DNA of 64,000 nt from Pseudorhodoferax sp. Leaf267. Its GTDB lineage: Bacteria; Pseudomonadota; Gammaproteobacteria; Burkholderiales; Burkholderiaceae_C. The stretch is from positions 683,275 to 747,274 of the forward strand of contig NZ_LMMV01000001.1 of assembly GCF_001422405.1 (NCBI RefSeq), written 5' to 3'. Within the stretch, counting starts at the first letter, position 1; each line of letters begins with the position of its first letter. A program made the translations under genes and the position numbers. Below, in pieces: positions 37,111-47,500 of this stretch. The notes below the pieces were generated by a model. That model was given only the letters and a program-made list of their open reading frames with translations. It was not told the origin of the DNA and made no database searches.

Positions 37111-38985
37111 ATGTCCTATCTCGTGCTGGCCCGCAAATTCCGACCCAAGACTTTCGGCGAGATGGTGGGGCAGGAGCATGTGGTGCGGGCGCTGGAGAAT
37201 GCGCTGACCAGCCAGCGGCTGCACCACGCCTACCTGTTCACGGGCACGCGCGGCGTCGGCAAGACCACGGTCTCACGCATCCTGGCCAAGTCGCTGAACT
37301 GCCAGGGCCTGGATGGCCAGGGCGGTGTGACGGCCACGCCCTGCGGCCAATGCCAGGCCTGCCGCGAGATCGACGCCGGCCGTTTCATTGACTACACCGA
37401 ACTGGACGCGGCCTCCAACCGTGGGGTGGACGAGGTCCAGACCCTGCTGGAGCAGGCGGTCTACAAGCCGGTGCAGGGCCGCTTCAAGGTCTTCATGATC
37501 GACGAAGTCCACATGCTGACGAACACGGCCTTCAACGCCATGCTCAAGACGCTGGAGGAGCCGCCCGAGTACCTGAAGTTCGTGCTGGCCACGACCGATC
37601 CGCAGAAGGTGCCAGTCACCGTGCTGTCGCGCTGCCTGCAATTCAACTTGCGGCCGATGGCCCCGGAAACGGTGCGCGAACATCTGGCGCGCGTTCTGGC
37701 CAGCGAAAGCGTGCCGGCCGACGACGCCTCACTGCGCCTGCTGGCGCGCGCCGCGCGTGGCTCCATGCGCGATGCGCTGTCGCTGACCGACCAGGCCATT
37801 GCCTTCGGCGCCGGCGCGCTCGAAGAGGCCACGGTGCGCCAGATGCTGGGCAGCGCCGACCGCGGCCATGTGCTGCGCCTGATCGAGGCCCTGGCCGCAG
37901 CCGATGGCAGGACGGTGGTGGACACCTGCGAGGAACTGCGCCGCCAGGGCCTGTCGGCCGCGGCCACGCTGGAAGACATGGCGACCGTGCTGCAGCGCAT
38001 GGCCGTGCTGCAGGCTGTGCCCGCCGGAGTGCAGGCGGGCGACGACCCCGAGGCGCTGGACGCGGCCCGCCTGGCTGCCGCGCTACCGCCCGACGAGACG
38101 CAGCTGCTCTACAGCATCTGCCTGCACGGCAGGGCCGAGCTGGGCCTGGCCCCCGACGAATATGCCGGCCTGACCATGGTCCTGCTGCGGCTGCTGGCCT
38201 TCAAGCCCGCAACTGCCACGGTGGCAGCGGCGGAAAAAAAAACTCCGCTTGACGGCCGCGCCGGCCTGAGCGGCGCGCCTGTCGCACCGTCGGCGCCATC
38301 GGCGCCGCCGCGCGCACCGGTCGCCGCGGCCACCGTGCTGGCCCCGGCACCGCCGGCCCGCGTGCCCGCAGCCCCGGCACAGCCTGAACGCCTGCGCGTT
38401 GTCGACATGCCGCCCGTGCAGGTCATCGCGCCCGCACCCGCGCCGCTCGCCGCGCAGGCCGCGACCGAGATGCCGCCCGACATGGTGGCGATCGCCGTGC
38501 GCGACCAGCCCGAGCCCGGCGCACGTCAGCAGCCGCGCGCCGGTGCCACGCCGGCGCGCCTGGTCGCGACCGAGGAGGGCGAGCTGTGGCACCAGACGGT
38601 GCAGCAGCTGATCGCGGCCGAGGCCATCAACGCATTGCCACGGGAGCTCGCGCTGCAGTCGCAGCTCATCGCGCGCGATGGCGACCACTGGATGCTGCGC
38701 GTGGAGCGCGAGTCGCTGAACCAGCCTGCCAGCCGAGAGCGTCTGCGCGCGGCGCTCGAGCAGGCCGGCCACGGTGCGCGGCTGAGCGTGGAGGTCGGTG
38801 TCGTGACCGACAGCCCCGCGCGCCGCAATGCTGCGTTCGCGCAGGAACGCCAGCGTGCGGCCGAAGAGACCGTGCGCAACGACGCCTTCGTCCAGGCGAT
38901 GGTGCGCGACTTTGGCGCCAAAATCGTCGCCAGCGGCATCAAGCCGATCCCCCCATCTTCACATTCACAAGCAACTAGGAGTTAA
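37111..38985 (+). CDS. dnaX: DNA polymerase III subunits tau and gamma
   Basis: Clamp-loader ATPase and replisome organiser, 624 residues. AAA+ motifs: Walker [13 protein letters not shown], four zinc-ligand cysteines (CQGLDGQGG...CGQCQAC), Walker B MIDEVHML and sensor 1 LATTDP. A Pro/Ala-rich linker (about 380-480) precedes the tau C-terminal domain. Codons 375-377 form a run of nine A (38234-38242). A -1 shift there gives AAC TCC GCT TGA, ending after 380 residues, which would be gamma. A GC-rich stem-loop follows. There is no SD at the ATG, and a TAGAAT box lies only 6 bp upstream. Confidence 0.96.
   Translation: MSYLVLARKFRPKTFGEMVGQEHVVRALENALTSQRLHHAYLFTGTRGVGKTTVSRILAKSLNCQGLDGQGGVTATPCGQCQACREIDAGRFIDYTELDAASNRGVDEVQTLLEQAVYKPVQGRFKVFMIDEVHMLTNTAFNAMLKTLEEPPEYLKFVLATTDPQKVPVTVLSRCLQFNLRPMAPETVREHLARVLASESVPADDASLRLLARAARGSMRDALSLTDQAIAFGAGALEEATVRQMLGSADRGHVLRLIEALAAADGRTVVDTCEELRRQGLSAAATLEDMATVLQRMAVLQAVPAGVQAGDDPEALDAARLAAALPPDETQLLYSICLHGRAELGLAPDEYAGLTMVLLRLLAFKPATATVAAAEKKTPLDGRAGLSGAPVAPSAPSAPPRAPVAAATVLAPAPPARVPAAPAQPERLRVVDMPPVQVIAPAPAPLAAQAATEMPPDMVAIAVRDQPEPGARQQPRAGATPARLVATEEGELWHQTVQQLIAAEAINALPRELALQSQLIARDGDHWMLRVERESLNQPASRERLRAALEQAGHGARLSVEVGVVTDSPARRNAAFAQERQRAAEETVRNDAFVQAMVRDFGAKIVASGIKPIPPSSHSQATRS
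38233..38279 (+). other. Programmed frameshift or slippage site for DnaX gamma
   Basis: G followed by nine A (38234-38242) in codons GAA AAA AAA. The -1 frame then reads AAC TCC GCT TGA with the stop at 38250-38252. A stem-loop follows, with CCGCT (38245-38249) pairing to AGCGG and an inner CGGCC/GGCC. This matches the known dnaX logic of an A-run, an early stop and a downstream stimulator. Confidence 0.75.
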
Positions 38986-38987
38986 GC

Positions 38988-39320
38988 ATGTTCAACAAGG
39001 GACAACTGGCAGGCCTTATGAAGCAGGCCCAGGCCATGCAGGACAACCTGAAGAAGGCGCAGGACGAACTGGCATTCATCGAGGTCGAGGGCGAGTCCGG
39101 CGCCGGCCTGGTCAAGGTCCTCATGACCTGCAAGCACGACGTCAAGCGCATCACCATCGATCCCAGCCTGCTGGCCGACGACAAGGACATGCTCGAAGAC
39201 CTGGTGGCTGCCGCCTTCAATGCCGCCGTGCGCAAGGCCGAGGAGACCAGCCAGGAAAAGATGGGCAAGCTCACGGCGGGCATGCCTGGCCTGCCCGGAG
39301 GCATGAAGTTCCCGTTCTGA
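38988..39320 (+). CDS. ybaB: YbaB/EbfC family nucleoid-associated protein
   Basis: 110-residue DNA-binding dimer, standard length, with the family pattern [24 protein letters not shown], a central beta hairpin ([30 protein letters not shown]) and the C-terminal Met/Gly-rich tail ([13 protein letters not shown]). It starts 2 bp after the dnaX stop, and recR follows after 12 bp, the classic dnaX-ybaB-recR operon. SD TAGGAGT precedes the ATG. Confidence 0.96.
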   Translation: MFNKGQLAGLMKQAQAMQDNLKKAQDELAFIEVEGESGAGLVKVLMTCKHDVKRITIDPSLLADDKDMLEDLVAAAFNAAVRKAEETSQEKMGKLTAGMPGLPGGMKFPF

Positions 39321-39332
39321 GCGTGCCATCCA

Positions 39333-39923
39333 TTGGCTGATTCGGGATCCCTTCAGGCCCTGGTCGAGGGCCTGCGCCGCCTGCCCGGCGTGGGTGCGAA
39401 GTCGGCCTCGCGCATGGCTTTCCATCTGCTGCAGCATGACCGGCCGGGCGCTCTGTCGCTGTCGCGCGCGCTGTCGCAGGCGGTCGAGCAGGTGCAGCAC
39501 TGCGCGCTGTGCCACACCTTCACCGAGGCCGAGATCTGCAGCACCTGCAGCGACCCGCGGCGCGATGCCGCCAAGCTGTGCGTGGTGGAGACGCCGGCTG
39601 ACCAATCGGCCATCGAGCGCACGGCTGCGTTCAAGGGGCTGTACTTCGTGCTGATGGGCAAGCTGAGCCCGCTGGACGGCATCGGTCCGAAGGACATCGG
39701 CCTGCACGAGCTCGTGGACCGCGCCTGCGACGGCGTGGTGCAGGAGGTGATCCTGGCCACCAACTTCACGGCCGAGGGCGAAGCCACGGCCCATGCCATC
39801 GGTGCCACGCTGAAGGCACGCGGCCTGCAGGTCACGCGGCTGGCGCGCGGTGTGCCGGCCGGCAGCGAACTGGAGTACGTGGACCTGTCCACCATCGCCC
39901 ACGCGCTGGTCGACCGGCGTTGA
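39333..39923 (+). CDS. recR: Recombination mediator RecR
   Basis: 196-residue RecFOR-pathway protein that helps RecA load at gaps. Helix-hairpin-helix near the N-terminus ([17 protein letters not shown]), a four-cysteine zinc finger ([16 protein letters not shown]) and a Toprim domain ([29 protein letters not shown]) are all present. The start is TTG at 39333, because no ATG fits the family N-terminus ([20 protein letters not shown]). Confidence 0.95.
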   Translation: MADSGSLQALVEGLRRLPGVGAKSASRMAFHLLQHDRPGALSLSRALSQAVEQVQHCALCHTFTEAEICSTCSDPRRDAAKLCVVETPADQSAIERTAAFKGLYFVLMGKLSPLDGIGPKDIGLHELVDRACDGVVQEVILATNFTAEGEATAHAIGATLKARGLQVTRLARGVPAGSELEYVDLSTIAHALVDRR

Positions 39924-40047
39924 GGGCCGTGTCGCTGCCTGCGACATCCGCCATCCGGTGTACGTGCTTTCCCGAGCGGGGATGTTCCCGATGCCTGCGT
40001 GAAGAGGCGATGACTATGCTGGCCCACAGCTTGCCTCAACGCCCTGC

Positions 40048-41094
40048 ATGCCGCCCACCCTCCTGCAACGACGCCGTTTCTCGGTCGCCGGTCTCGCGCT
40101 GGCAGCCAGCATCGCCGCGCCCGCGCTGCATGCACAGAGCCGGCCCGAAAAGGCGAGGCTGACCCTGGCCGTGGGCGGCAAGGCCACGCTGTACTACCTG
40201 CCCCTGACCATTGCGGAGCAGTTGGGCTACTTCAAGGAAGAAGGGCTGGACGTCGACATCCAGGACTTCAGCGGAGGCGCGCGCGCGCTGCAGGCCGTGC
40301 TGGCCGGCAGTGCCGACGTCTGCTCGGGGGCGTTCGAACACACCATCAACCTGCAGAGCAGCAACCGCATGTTCCAGGCTTTCGTGCTGCAGGGCCGGGC
40401 ACCGCAGATCGCGGTCGGCGTGTCCACGCGCACGATGGTCGGCTACAGCGGCGTGGGCTCGCTGCGCGGGCGCAGGATCGGCGTGTCGGCGCCCGGCTCA
40501 TCGACCAACATGGTGGCGCGCCTGCTGCTGTCGCGCTTCGGTGTGCGGCATGGCGAGGTCGAGTTCGTCGGCGTGGGCACGGGCGCAGGCGCCCTGGAGG
40601 CGCTGCGCGCGGGCCAGCTCGATGCCATGAGCAACACCGAGCCGGTCATGACCATGCTGGAGCTGCAGGGCGACGTGCGCATCATCGCGGACACGCGCAC
40701 GCTCAAGGGCACGCAGGAACTGTTCGGCGGCGCCATGCCGGCGGCTTGCCTGTACGCGCCGGAGGCCTTCGTGCAGAAACATCCGCGCACCTGCCAGGCG
40801 CTGGCCCATGCCATCGTGCACGCGCTCAAATGGCTGCAGACCGCCGGCCCCGGCGACATCGTCAAGACGGTGCCCGAGAACAACCTGCTCGGCGACCGCG
40901 CGCTGTATCTGGCGTCGTTCCACAAGATGCGCGAGGCCATCTCGCCCGACGGCTTGATGCCGGAGGACGGCGCCGCGACGGCGCTGCGGGCGCTGGCCAG
41001 CTTCGACACCGCGCTCAAGCCCGATCGCATCGACCTGGCCCGGCTCTACACCAACATGTTTGCGCGCAAGGCCAAGGACCGGTTCAAGATCTGA
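40048..41094 (+). CDS. ABC transporter substrate-binding protein (SsuA/NMT1-like)
   Basis: 348-residue periplasmic binding protein. The N-terminus has a Tat-like twin-arginine signal (QRRRFSVAGLALAAS) with cleavage near LHAQ. The NMT1/THI5-like domain follows (YYLPLTIAEQLGYFKEEGLDVDI), with GGARALQAVLAGSADVCSG as the typical pocket loop. Relatives bind sulfonates, nitrate, taurine or thiamine precursors; the ligand here cannot be told. No permease or ATPase gene is adjacent, so it is an orphan component or works with a distant system. Confidence 0.85.
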   Translation: MPPTLLQRRRFSVAGLALAASIAAPALHAQSRPEKARLTLAVGGKATLYYLPLTIAEQLGYFKEEGLDVDIQDFSGGARALQAVLAGSADVCSGAFEHTINLQSSNRMFQAFVLQGRAPQIAVGVSTRTMVGYSGVGSLRGRRIGVSAPGSSTNMVARLLLSRFGVRHGEVEFVGVGTGAGALEALRAGQLDAMSNTEPVMTMLELQGDVRIIADTRTLKGTQELFGGAMPAACLYAPEAFVQKHPRTCQALAHAIVHALKWLQTAGPGDIVKTVPENNLLGDRALYLASFHKMREAISPDGLMPEDGAATALRALASFDTALKPDRIDLARLYTNMFARKAKDRFKI

Positions 41095-41205
41095 ACGTCT
41101 CCGCTTGTCCCTCGACAAGATCAACATTTGAGCGAATTTCCTGGTCCATTTGGCACCGATTTGTGTCTAAACTAGGCCACGATCAATCGCTGAACGGGGG
41201 AGCGC

Positions 41206-42828
41206 ATGCGGGACAACCAACCTGTCACGGGCCATGAATACCAGTTTCCTCCTGAGCAGACCCTGGTCTCGGTAACGGACCTCAAGGGCCGCATCACGTA
41301 CTGCAATCCGGCGTTCATCGAGGTCAGCGGGTTCACGCGTGAGGAGCTGCTGGGCCAGCCGCACAACCTGGTCCGCCATCCCGACATGCCGCCCGAGGCG
41401 TTCCGCGACCTGTGGAGCACGATCCAGAGCGGTTTGCCCTGGAGCGGGCTGGTCAAGAACCGCCGCAAGAACGGTGACCACTACTGGGTGCAGGCCAACG
41501 CCACGCCGATGATGGATGGCGCGCGTATCACGGGTTTCCTGTCGGTGCGCACGGTGCCATCGCGGGCCATGGTCGACGGTGCGCAACGCCTTTATGCCGA
41601 CATGCGCGAGGACGCGCGCGCCGGCCGGGTGCGCCATGCGCTGCACCGTGGCGACCTGGTGCGGCGCGACCTGCTGGGACGCCTGCGCCACGCGCTCACG
41701 CCGCAGACCAATGGCAAGCTGCTGATCGTGCAACTGCTCGCAGCGGCGGCCATCGTGGCGGCGGGTGCGGCGGGCCTGCCGCTGTGGGCCGTGGCGCTGG
41801 TGGCCGTGCTGGCGGTGGGGGCCGCCGTGTGGGGCACGCGCAGGCTCATGCTCGATCCACTCAAGGGCCTGGTGCGGGACGCCAACCGCCTCGCGTCGGG
41901 CGACTTGTCGCACCGCGTGGCCACCGATGCCAGCGGCGATGTGGGCCGGCTGCAGCGCGCGCTGATGCAGATGTCGGTGAACCTGCGCACCGTGGTGTCC
42001 GACGTGCGCCAGGAGCTGGGCCAGCTCAGCGCGGCCGTGGGCGAGATCGCCGCCGGCAACCACGACCTGTCGGCGCGCACCGAGTCGCAGGCCAGCAGCC
42101 TGCAGCAGACCTCGGCGTCGATGGAGCAGATCCACGGCACCGTGCAGCAGAGCGCCATGTCGGCCACGCGCGGGGCCGAGCTGGCGCGCGCGACATCCGA
42201 GGTCACGCACCGCAGCAACGAGGCCGTGCTGGCCGTGGCCGAGACCATGGAGCGCATCACGCAGTCGTCCAAGCAGATTGGCGACATCGTGCAGCTGATC
42301 GAGGGCGTGGCGTTCCAGACCAACATCCTGGCGCTGAACGCAGCGGTGGAGGCTGCGCGCGCCGGGGAGAGCGGTCGCGGCTTTGCGGTCGTGGCTACCG
42401 AGGTGCGGGCCCTGGCCCAGCGCAGCTCGGGCGCGGCGCGCGAGATCCGCCAGCTCATCGCCGAGTCGGCCACGCGCGTGGACCAGGGCAGCAGCCGAAC
42501 GGCCGATGCGCGCTCGCGCATGCAGCAGGCGCTGGAGTCGGTGTCCAAGGTCAGCACCGCGCTGGAGGAGATCAGCACGGCCGCGCTCGAGCAGCAGAGC
42601 GGCATCGCGCAGATCAATGCGGGCGTCAACCAGATCGACGACATCACACAGCAGAACGCGGCGCTGGTCGAGCAGCTCGCGGCAGCCGCGCAGTCGCTGC
42701 AGGGGCGGGCCCAGGGTGTGAGCGACTCGATGCGGCTGTTCCGGCTGGCCAGCGGCGAGGCCTCGCTGTCGGAGATGGACGCCGTGGCCCTGCGGCGCGA
42801 GGCGCGCGCGAGCCTGGTCGCGGCTTAG
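41206..42828 (+). CDS. PAS-domain methyl-accepting chemotaxis protein (Aer-like)
   Basis: 540 residues. An N-terminal PAS domain (about 10-120; [32 protein letters not shown]) resembles the FAD-binding aerotaxis receptor Aer. A hydrophobic hairpin (about 172-206), a HAMP region and the MCP signalling domain follow. The hairpin tip is nearly invariant ([40 protein letters not shown] region, about 362-382). It has no periplasmic sensor and likely senses redox or oxygen through PAS. SD GGGGGAG precedes ATG 41206. No CheW-binding pentapeptide is seen at the C-terminus. Confidence 0.92.
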   Translation: MRDNQPVTGHEYQFPPEQTLVSVTDLKGRITYCNPAFIEVSGFTREELLGQPHNLVRHPDMPPEAFRDLWSTIQSGLPWSGLVKNRRKNGDHYWVQANATPMMDGARITGFLSVRTVPSRAMVDGAQRLYADMREDARAGRVRHALHRGDLVRRDLLGRLRHALTPQTNGKLLIVQLLAAAAIVAAGAAGLPLWAVALVAVLAVGAAVWGTRRLMLDPLKGLVRDANRLASGDLSHRVATDASGDVGRLQRALMQMSVNLRTVVSDVRQELGQLSAAVGEIAAGNHDLSARTESQASSLQQTSASMEQIHGTVQQSAMSATRGAELARATSEVTHRSNEAVLAVAETMERITQSSKQIGDIVQLIEGVAFQTNILALNAAVEAARAGESGRGFAVVATEVRALAQRSSGAAREIRQLIAESATRVDQGSSRTADARSRMQQALESVSKVSTALEEISTAALEQQSGIAQINAGVNQIDDITQQNAALVEQLAAAAQSLQGRAQGVSDSMRLFRLASGEASLSEMDAVALRREARASLVAA

Positions 42829-44363
42829 CGCCTGCGCACGGCGCGCTTGGCAGGCGCGGCGGTGGCGCGTGCCTTGGCCTGGGGCGCCGCCGCGCGCGTC
42901 GAGGCCCGGGCAGTGGCACGCGTGGCGGCACGAGTGGTGGCACGCACGGGCAGGAACAGTGTGACGGCCTCGCCGGGGCGGAACGTGGCCGAGGCCTTCA
43001 CGTCGTTCCAGTCGGCCACCAGGTCGGCATTGAGCCGGTAGCGGCGCGCAATGCTGGCCACGGTGTCCTTGCGGCCGGCCTTGACCACGGCCTTGCGCGT
43101 GACGGCTTCGGGTGCCAGGCTCAGGTAGGCGTTGTCCGCCAGGTGGCCGGCCACATCGCCCATCTTGGCCGAGCGCGGCACGATCAGCGCCGAGCCGGCC
43201 TTGATCAGCATGCGCGGCGGGATGTTGTTCACGCTGCGCAGGTCGGTCTCGGTCATGCCCACGCGTTGTGCCGCGGCGGCCACCGTCATCGTGGTGGGCA
43301 CCGTCCAGGCGCCCCAGCTCGCATACTGGCCCTGCGAGTAAGCCTCCAGGTTGCGGCGAAAGACCAGCGCGTTGTCCCAGGGCAAGAGGATCTGCGGCGT
43401 GCCCGCGGCCAGGATGACCTGCTTGTTCGTCGACGGGTTCAGCGCGCGGAAGTCGTCCAGCGTGATGTCGGCCAGCTGCGCAGCCAGGGCCACGTCGATG
43501 TCGCGCACGATCTCCACGCTCTGGAAGTAGGGGTGGTTCTCGATCAGCGGCAGCTCGGCATTGAACTGCTGCGGCGTGGCCACGATGTTCTTGACCGCCT
43601 GGAGCTTGGGCACGTAGAGGCGCGTCTCGGCTGGCATGTTCAGGTCGGTGTAGCCGGTGGGCAGGCCCGCCTTCTGGTTGCGCGCGATGGCGCGGCCGAC
43701 ACTGCCTTCTCCCCAGTTGTAGGCCGCCAGCGCCAGGTGCCAGTCGCCGAACATGTTGTAGAGCTTCTGCAGGTAGTCCAGTGCCGCCTTGGTGGAGGCC
43801 AGCACGTCGCGCCGGTCGTCGCGGAAGATGTTCTGCCGCAGGTCGAAGTAGGTGCCCGTGGCCGGCATGAACTGCCACATGCCGGCGGCCTTGGCCGAGG
43901 ACACGGCCTGCGGGTTGAACGCGCTCTCGATATAGGGCAGCAGCGCCAGCTCGGTGGGCATGCCGCGCACCTCGAGCTCCTCGACGATGTGGAACAGGTA
44001 CTTGCTGGAGCGCTCGGTCATGCGCTGGATGTAGTCGGGCCGCGTGGCATACCACTGCTCGCGGTCTCGCACCAGGTCGCCCTGCAGGTCGGGCATGGCA
44101 AAGCCGCGGCGGATGCGTTCCCACAGGTCGGCCGGGGGCAACTGCAGCGTGACCGCGCCGGACTGCGCCTGTGCCGCGGTGATGGGGCGCAGCGGGCCCG
44201 TCGGAATGATGGCGACATGCGGCGACACGCCGATGGCGGGCTGGTCCACGCGCACGGTGCGCGAGGGGTCGGTGGTGTCGGGTGCGGAGGCGGTCTTGTC
44301 GAGGTTGGCGCAGCCTGTGATCACCACCACCAGGGCTACGCAGAAAAATTTCAGAAGATTCAT
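42825..44363 (-). CDS. mltD: Membrane-bound lytic murein transglycosylase D
   Basis: 512-residue lipoprotein that cleaves peptidoglycan glycan strands. Signal and lipobox: LVVVITGC at the N-terminus. The GH23 SLT domain has catalytic Glu in [20 protein letters not shown] and the QFMPATG and YNWGEGSV motifs. Two LysM-type repeats follow, and the C-terminus is a strongly basic Arg/Ala/Thr tail that may bind envelope polymers. The start at ATG 44363 is fixed by the signal peptide; longer in-frame sequence upstream runs into the gloB remnant. It is convergent with the MCP gene (4-bp overlap). Confidence 0.93.
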   Translation of the reverse strand: MNLLKFFCVALVVVITGCANLDKTASAPDTTDPSRTVRVDQPAIGVSPHVAIIPTGPLRPITAAQAQSGAVTLQLPPADLWERIRRGFAMPDLQGDLVRDREQWYATRPDYIQRMTERSSKYLFHIVEELEVRGMPTELALLPYIESAFNPQAVSSAKAAGMWQFMPATGTYFDLRQNIFRDDRRDVLASTKAALDYLQKLYNMFGDWHLALAAYNWGEGSVGRAIARNQKAGLPTGYTDLNMPAETRLYVPKLQAVKNIVATPQQFNAELPLIENHPYFQSVEIVRDIDVALAAQLADITLDDFRALNPSTNKQVILAAGTPQILLPWDNALVFRRNLEAYSQGQYASWGAWTVPTTMTVAAAAQRVGMTETDLRSVNNIPPRMLIKAGSALIVPRSAKMGDVAGHLADNAYLSLAPEAVTRKAVVKAGRKDTVASIARRYRLNADLVADWNDVKASATFRPGEAVTLFLPVRATTRAATRATARASTRAAAPQAKARATAAPAKRAVRRR

Positions 44364-44749
44364 TGGAATTCGTGATGCCACTGACGCCGTGCCATGGGCA
44401 CGCGCGCGTCGTCGTGGGTGCTGCGGTCGAAACCCCGTGCCGCTCGTACGGCTCCGGGTTCGCGTGCGCGCAGACAAGGAGAGGGGGCTGCGTGCACTGC
44501 GCGCTGTAGTGGAGCGCATTGGCGCGGCGAGGTTCCGCGCCACGCGTAAATTTCGGTTCGGCTCGGGTGCCAGCCGGCCCGGCCGGCATGGTGGGGGGTG
44601 ACTAGAATCGGCCGCAGTTGCAGGCCGCTGCGCTGCAGTGCCTCCAAGGCCGGCTGCGCATCGCCAGGATCGACCACCAGGGCAGCTTGCCCGTCGTGCA
44701 GCATCCAGATGTAGTTGTCGGCGAAAGCGGGCAGCGGAATGAGTTCCAT
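44360..44749 (-). pseudogene. gloB: Decayed hydroxyacylglutathione hydrolase (glyoxalase II) remnant
   Basis: The first 50 or so codons read as GloB ([40 protein letters not shown]) up to where the metal site THHHADH should be; here it is TPHHAGRAG, so ligands are lost. About 150 codons of the middle are missing. The last 40 codons still resemble the GloB C-terminus ([23 protein letters not shown] against a usual NPFLR.REP; VFAALRQWKNEF). The frame is open over 129 codons, but the product cannot bind the metal pair. Its ATG overlaps the methyltransferase ATG on the opposite strand, and its stop overlaps the mltD start. Confidence 0.75.
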
Positions 44750-45578
44750 GAGCGGTCAAATTATAGGTTTGCACGATTGGTTGGAGACCCCACCGGGGCG
44801 CTACCTGCTGGCCTGGGAGCAAGCCGCCTTCGACCGTGCCGTGGCCGATGTCTTCGGCTACCACGCACTGCAGATGGGTGTGGCCGAACTCGAGGGCCTG
44901 CGCGCCAGCCGCATCCAGCACCGCTGGCTCACGCTGGACGAGCCGCGCTCCCTGCAGCGCGCGCCGCAGCGCGTTGCTCTGGTCAACGATTTCTCTGCCT
45001 TGCCGTTCGCCGAGAACAGTCTGGACCTGGTGCTGCTGCCGCATGCGCTGGAGCTGAGCCCCGACCCGCATGCGACCTTGCGCGAGGTCGAGCGCGTCCT
45101 CGTGCCCGAGGGCCGTGCCGTGATCTGCGGCTTCAACGCGGCCAGCCTGTGGGGCCTGCGCCAGCGCCGCGCGCGACTGTACCGGCGGCTCGGCCTCGGC
45201 CGGCTCTACCTGCCGGCCGAGGGCGATTTCATCGGCTACTGGCGCCTGCGTGACTGGCTGCGGCTGCTGAGCTTCGAGGTCGAGTCCGGCCGCTTCGGCT
45301 GCTACCGCCCGGCCGTGGACAGCGATTCCATGCTCGGCCGTTTCTCCTGGATGGACCCGGCCGGCGAACGTTGCTGGCCCATCCTGGGCGCGGTCTATTT
45401 CGTGGTCGCAGTCAAGCGGGTGCGCGGCATGCGCCTGCTCGAGACGCGCTGGAAGAGCAAGCCGGCCATCGCGTCGGCGCCCGTGTCCGTTGCCAGCCGG
45501 GGCCGCAAGCGCCCCATTGCCGAGCCGGCCCATGCCGCGCCCGCAGCTCCCCTCACTTCATCACAAGGAACCCGTTGA
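44748..45578 (+). CDS. SAM-dependent methyltransferase-like protein
   Basis: 276 residues. The C-terminal half of a class I methyltransferase fold is clear ([19 protein letters not shown], then [20 protein letters not shown]). The N-terminal SAM-binding glycine motif is weak or absent ([12 protein letters not shown] in its place), so cofactor binding is uncertain. It ends with an Ala/Pro-rich tail. ATG 44748 follows GGAATGAG and is divergent from, and overlapping, the gloB start. The stop overlaps the rnhA TTG start, so the pair is coupled. In related genomes it sits between gloB and rnhA. Confidence 0.8.
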   Translation: MSGQIIGLHDWLETPPGRYLLAWEQAAFDRAVADVFGYHALQMGVAELEGLRASRIQHRWLTLDEPRSLQRAPQRVALVNDFSALPFAENSLDLVLLPHALELSPDPHATLREVERVLVPEGRAVICGFNAASLWGLRQRRARLYRRLGLGRLYLPAEGDFIGYWRLRDWLRLLSFEVESGRFGCYRPAVDSDSMLGRFSWMDPAGERCWPILGAVYFVVAVKRVRGMRLLETRWKSKPAIASAPVSVASRGRKRPIAEPAHAAPAAPLTSSQGTR

Positions 45579-46024
45579 ACCACGTCGAGATCTACACCGA
45601 TGGCGCCTGCAAGGGCAACCCTGGCCCGGGCGGCTGGGGCGTCGTCTTGAAATCGGGCACGCTCGAGAAGGAACTGTTCGGCGGCGAGCTGGGCACGACC
45701 AACAACCGCATGGAAATGATGGCCGTGATCGAGGCCCTGTCCGCGCTCAAGCAGCCCTGCGAGGTCACGCTGTACCTGGACAGCGAATACGTGCGCAAGG
45801 GCATCACGGAGTGGATCCGTGGCTGGAAGGCGCGCGGCTGGCAGACCGCTGCCAAGCAACCCGTCAAGAACGTCGAGCTGTGGCAACGCCTGGATGCGCT
45901 GGTCGCCAATGGCGGCCACAAGATCGACTGGCGCTGGGTGCGCGGCCACGCCGGCAACCCCGGCAACGAGCGCGCCGACATGCTGGCCAACCGCGGCGTG
46001 GACAAGGCCCTGGGACGGGCCTGA
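45575..46024 (+). CDS. rnhA: Ribonuclease HI
   Basis: 149-residue endonuclease that degrades RNA in RNA-DNA hybrids. Catalytic acids are visible: D in [16 protein letters not shown] in [14 protein letters not shown] in [12 protein letters not shown] and D in [12 protein letters not shown]. The start is TTG 45575 with SD AAGGA, overlapping the methyltransferase stop. Length and order match the family. Confidence 0.97.
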   Translation: MNHVEIYTDGACKGNPGPGGWGVVLKSGTLEKELFGGELGTTNNRMEMMAVIEALSALKQPCEVTLYLDSEYVRKGITEWIRGWKARGWQTAAKQPVKNVELWQRLDALVANGGHKIDWRWVRGHAGNPGNERADMLANRGVDKALGRA

Positions 46025-46037
46025 GCCGGCCTCGGCT

Positions 46038-47411
46038 TCAGCGCTCGTAGCGCTTGCGCATGGCCCGGGCCGCCATGGCCTCGGGCACGTTGCGCGAGCC
46101 GCCCAGCCACAGCTCCTTGATCTCTCCCTTGGCGCCGCGCACCAGGCGCACCTCTTCGCCGAAGCTGGCGTAGCCGTTGGCCTGCGACATCACCGCGCGG
46201 TCCTTGCCGTGCGGCGTGAGCTCAGTGGCATCGGTGAAGGGCAGGCCGAAGCTGGGTGAGACGGCAAACACCCGGTCGCGCATCGGCACCAGGTCGGTCG
46301 GCCCCCATGGGCTCCAGAATCGGCCATCCCAGGCGCGTGTGGCCGCGGTCGGTGCGCCGTGGCGCTCGAACGTCTGCAGGATCTGCACCAGGCCGTCCAT
46401 CCACTGCCACGAGAAGCCATCGATGGAGTTGCACAGGACCGAGATGGACAGCTGCTGCGCCGGCAGAGCCAGGCTGCGCGAGACAAAGCCTTGAAAGCCG
46501 CCGGTGTGGCCGACCCAATCCCAGCCCTGGTGGCCACCCTGCATCACACCCAGCCCGTACCAGCCCGGCGCGCTGCTGTGCGGCACGGCCCAGTGGCGGC
46601 GCAGCATCTCGCGCCGGCTCGCCGGGCTCAGCACGCTGCGGCGCGCATCGGGCAACAGCTGGGCGTAGAAGCTGGCCACATCGGCCGCGGTGCTGACGAA
46701 GCCGGCAGCCGGCGCCAGCGCGTGCGTGGACTGGTCGCCCGGCACCACCACGCGACGGCCCAGCAGCAGCTTGCCCGAGTGCCCGCGCGCCAGCAGCTTG
46801 GCGCAGGCCGCGTCGGCGTCGGCGTCGACCAGCGTCTCGCGCAGCCCGGCGGCATCGAGGATCTCGCGCTGCATCCAGTCACCGTAAGCCTCGCCGGTCA
46901 GCGCCTCGATGACCTGGCCCAGCAGCGCAAAGCCATGGTTCGAATACTTGAAGCGGCTGTTCGGCTCCAGTGGCGGCGCCTCGGCCAGTTGCTGCATCAG
47001 TTCGCGCTGGCCGAGAAAGGGCCGCCGATCCTGGAACTGGCCGGCATCGGGCCCGTCGCGCGTGGTGCCCGCGCTGTGCGAGAGCAGCTGTGCCAATGTC
47101 GCCTCGGCCAGGCGCGGGTGCAGGCCTGCGATGTGCTGGCCGACCGGGTCGTCGAGTTGCAGCAGGCCGGCTTCGCGCAGCTTGAGGATGCCCGCTGCCG
47201 TGAAGCTCTTGGAATGCGAGGCGATGCGGAACCGGTGCCGCGGCGTCAGGCGTTTGCCGGCCGGCAGGTCGGCATGGCCCAGCGCCAGCTCCAATACCGT
47301 GCGCTGGCGGTGGTTCACGGCCAGCGACACGCCAGGCCGCTCCGTGGCGCGCATCTGCATCTCCATCCAGCGCGGGACGTACTCCAGCGCGGCACGTGTC
47401 CAAGGCTCCAT
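46038..47411 (-). CDS. Serine hydrolase of the beta-lactamase/penicillin-binding family (class C type)
   Basis: 457 residues. SxxK nucleophile motif in FRIASHSKSFTA, YxN in FKYSNHGFALLG and HTG in DWVGHTGGFQGF give the serine beta-lactamase-like active site. There is no signal peptide, so it is probably cytoplasmic, and more likely an esterase or peptidase than an antibiotic-resistance enzyme. A C-terminal domain of about 100 residues extends beyond the catalytic core. It is convergent with rnhA and divergent from sbcB. Confidence 0.88.
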   Translation of the reverse strand: MEPWTRAALEYVPRWMEMQMRATERPGVSLAVNHRQRTVLELALGHADLPAGKRLTPRHRFRIASHSKSFTAAGILKLREAGLLQLDDPVGQHIAGLHPRLAEATLAQLLSHSAGTTRDGPDAGQFQDRRPFLGQRELMQQLAEAPPLEPNSRFKYSNHGFALLGQVIEALTGEAYGDWMQREILDAAGLRETLVDADADAACAKLLARGHSGKLLLGRRVVVPGDQSTHALAPAAGFVSTAADVASFYAQLLPDARRSVLSPASRREMLRRHWAVPHSSAPGWYGLGVMQGGHQGWDWVGHTGGFQGFVSRSLALPAQQLSISVLCNSIDGFSWQWMDGLVQILQTFERHGAPTAATRAWDGRFWSPWGPTDLVPMRDRVFAVSPSFGLPFTDATELTPHGKDRAVMSQANGYASFGEEVRLVRGAKGEIKELWLGGSRNVPEAMAARAMRKRYER

Positions 47412-47500
47412 CGCATGCTCCGTGGGTTTGTTGCTCTGGCAGTGACGGAGAATACGTCGGGCAGGCCTGATGGCCTGCCCCTTCTTCCATCTTGCACTCC

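Noticed and set aside
44364-45533. Long minus-strand extension of mltD to 45533
   Set aside because: It covers the gloB remnant and the methyltransferase gene in an antisense frame. The signal peptide and lipobox at [18 protein letters not shown] fix the start at 44363.
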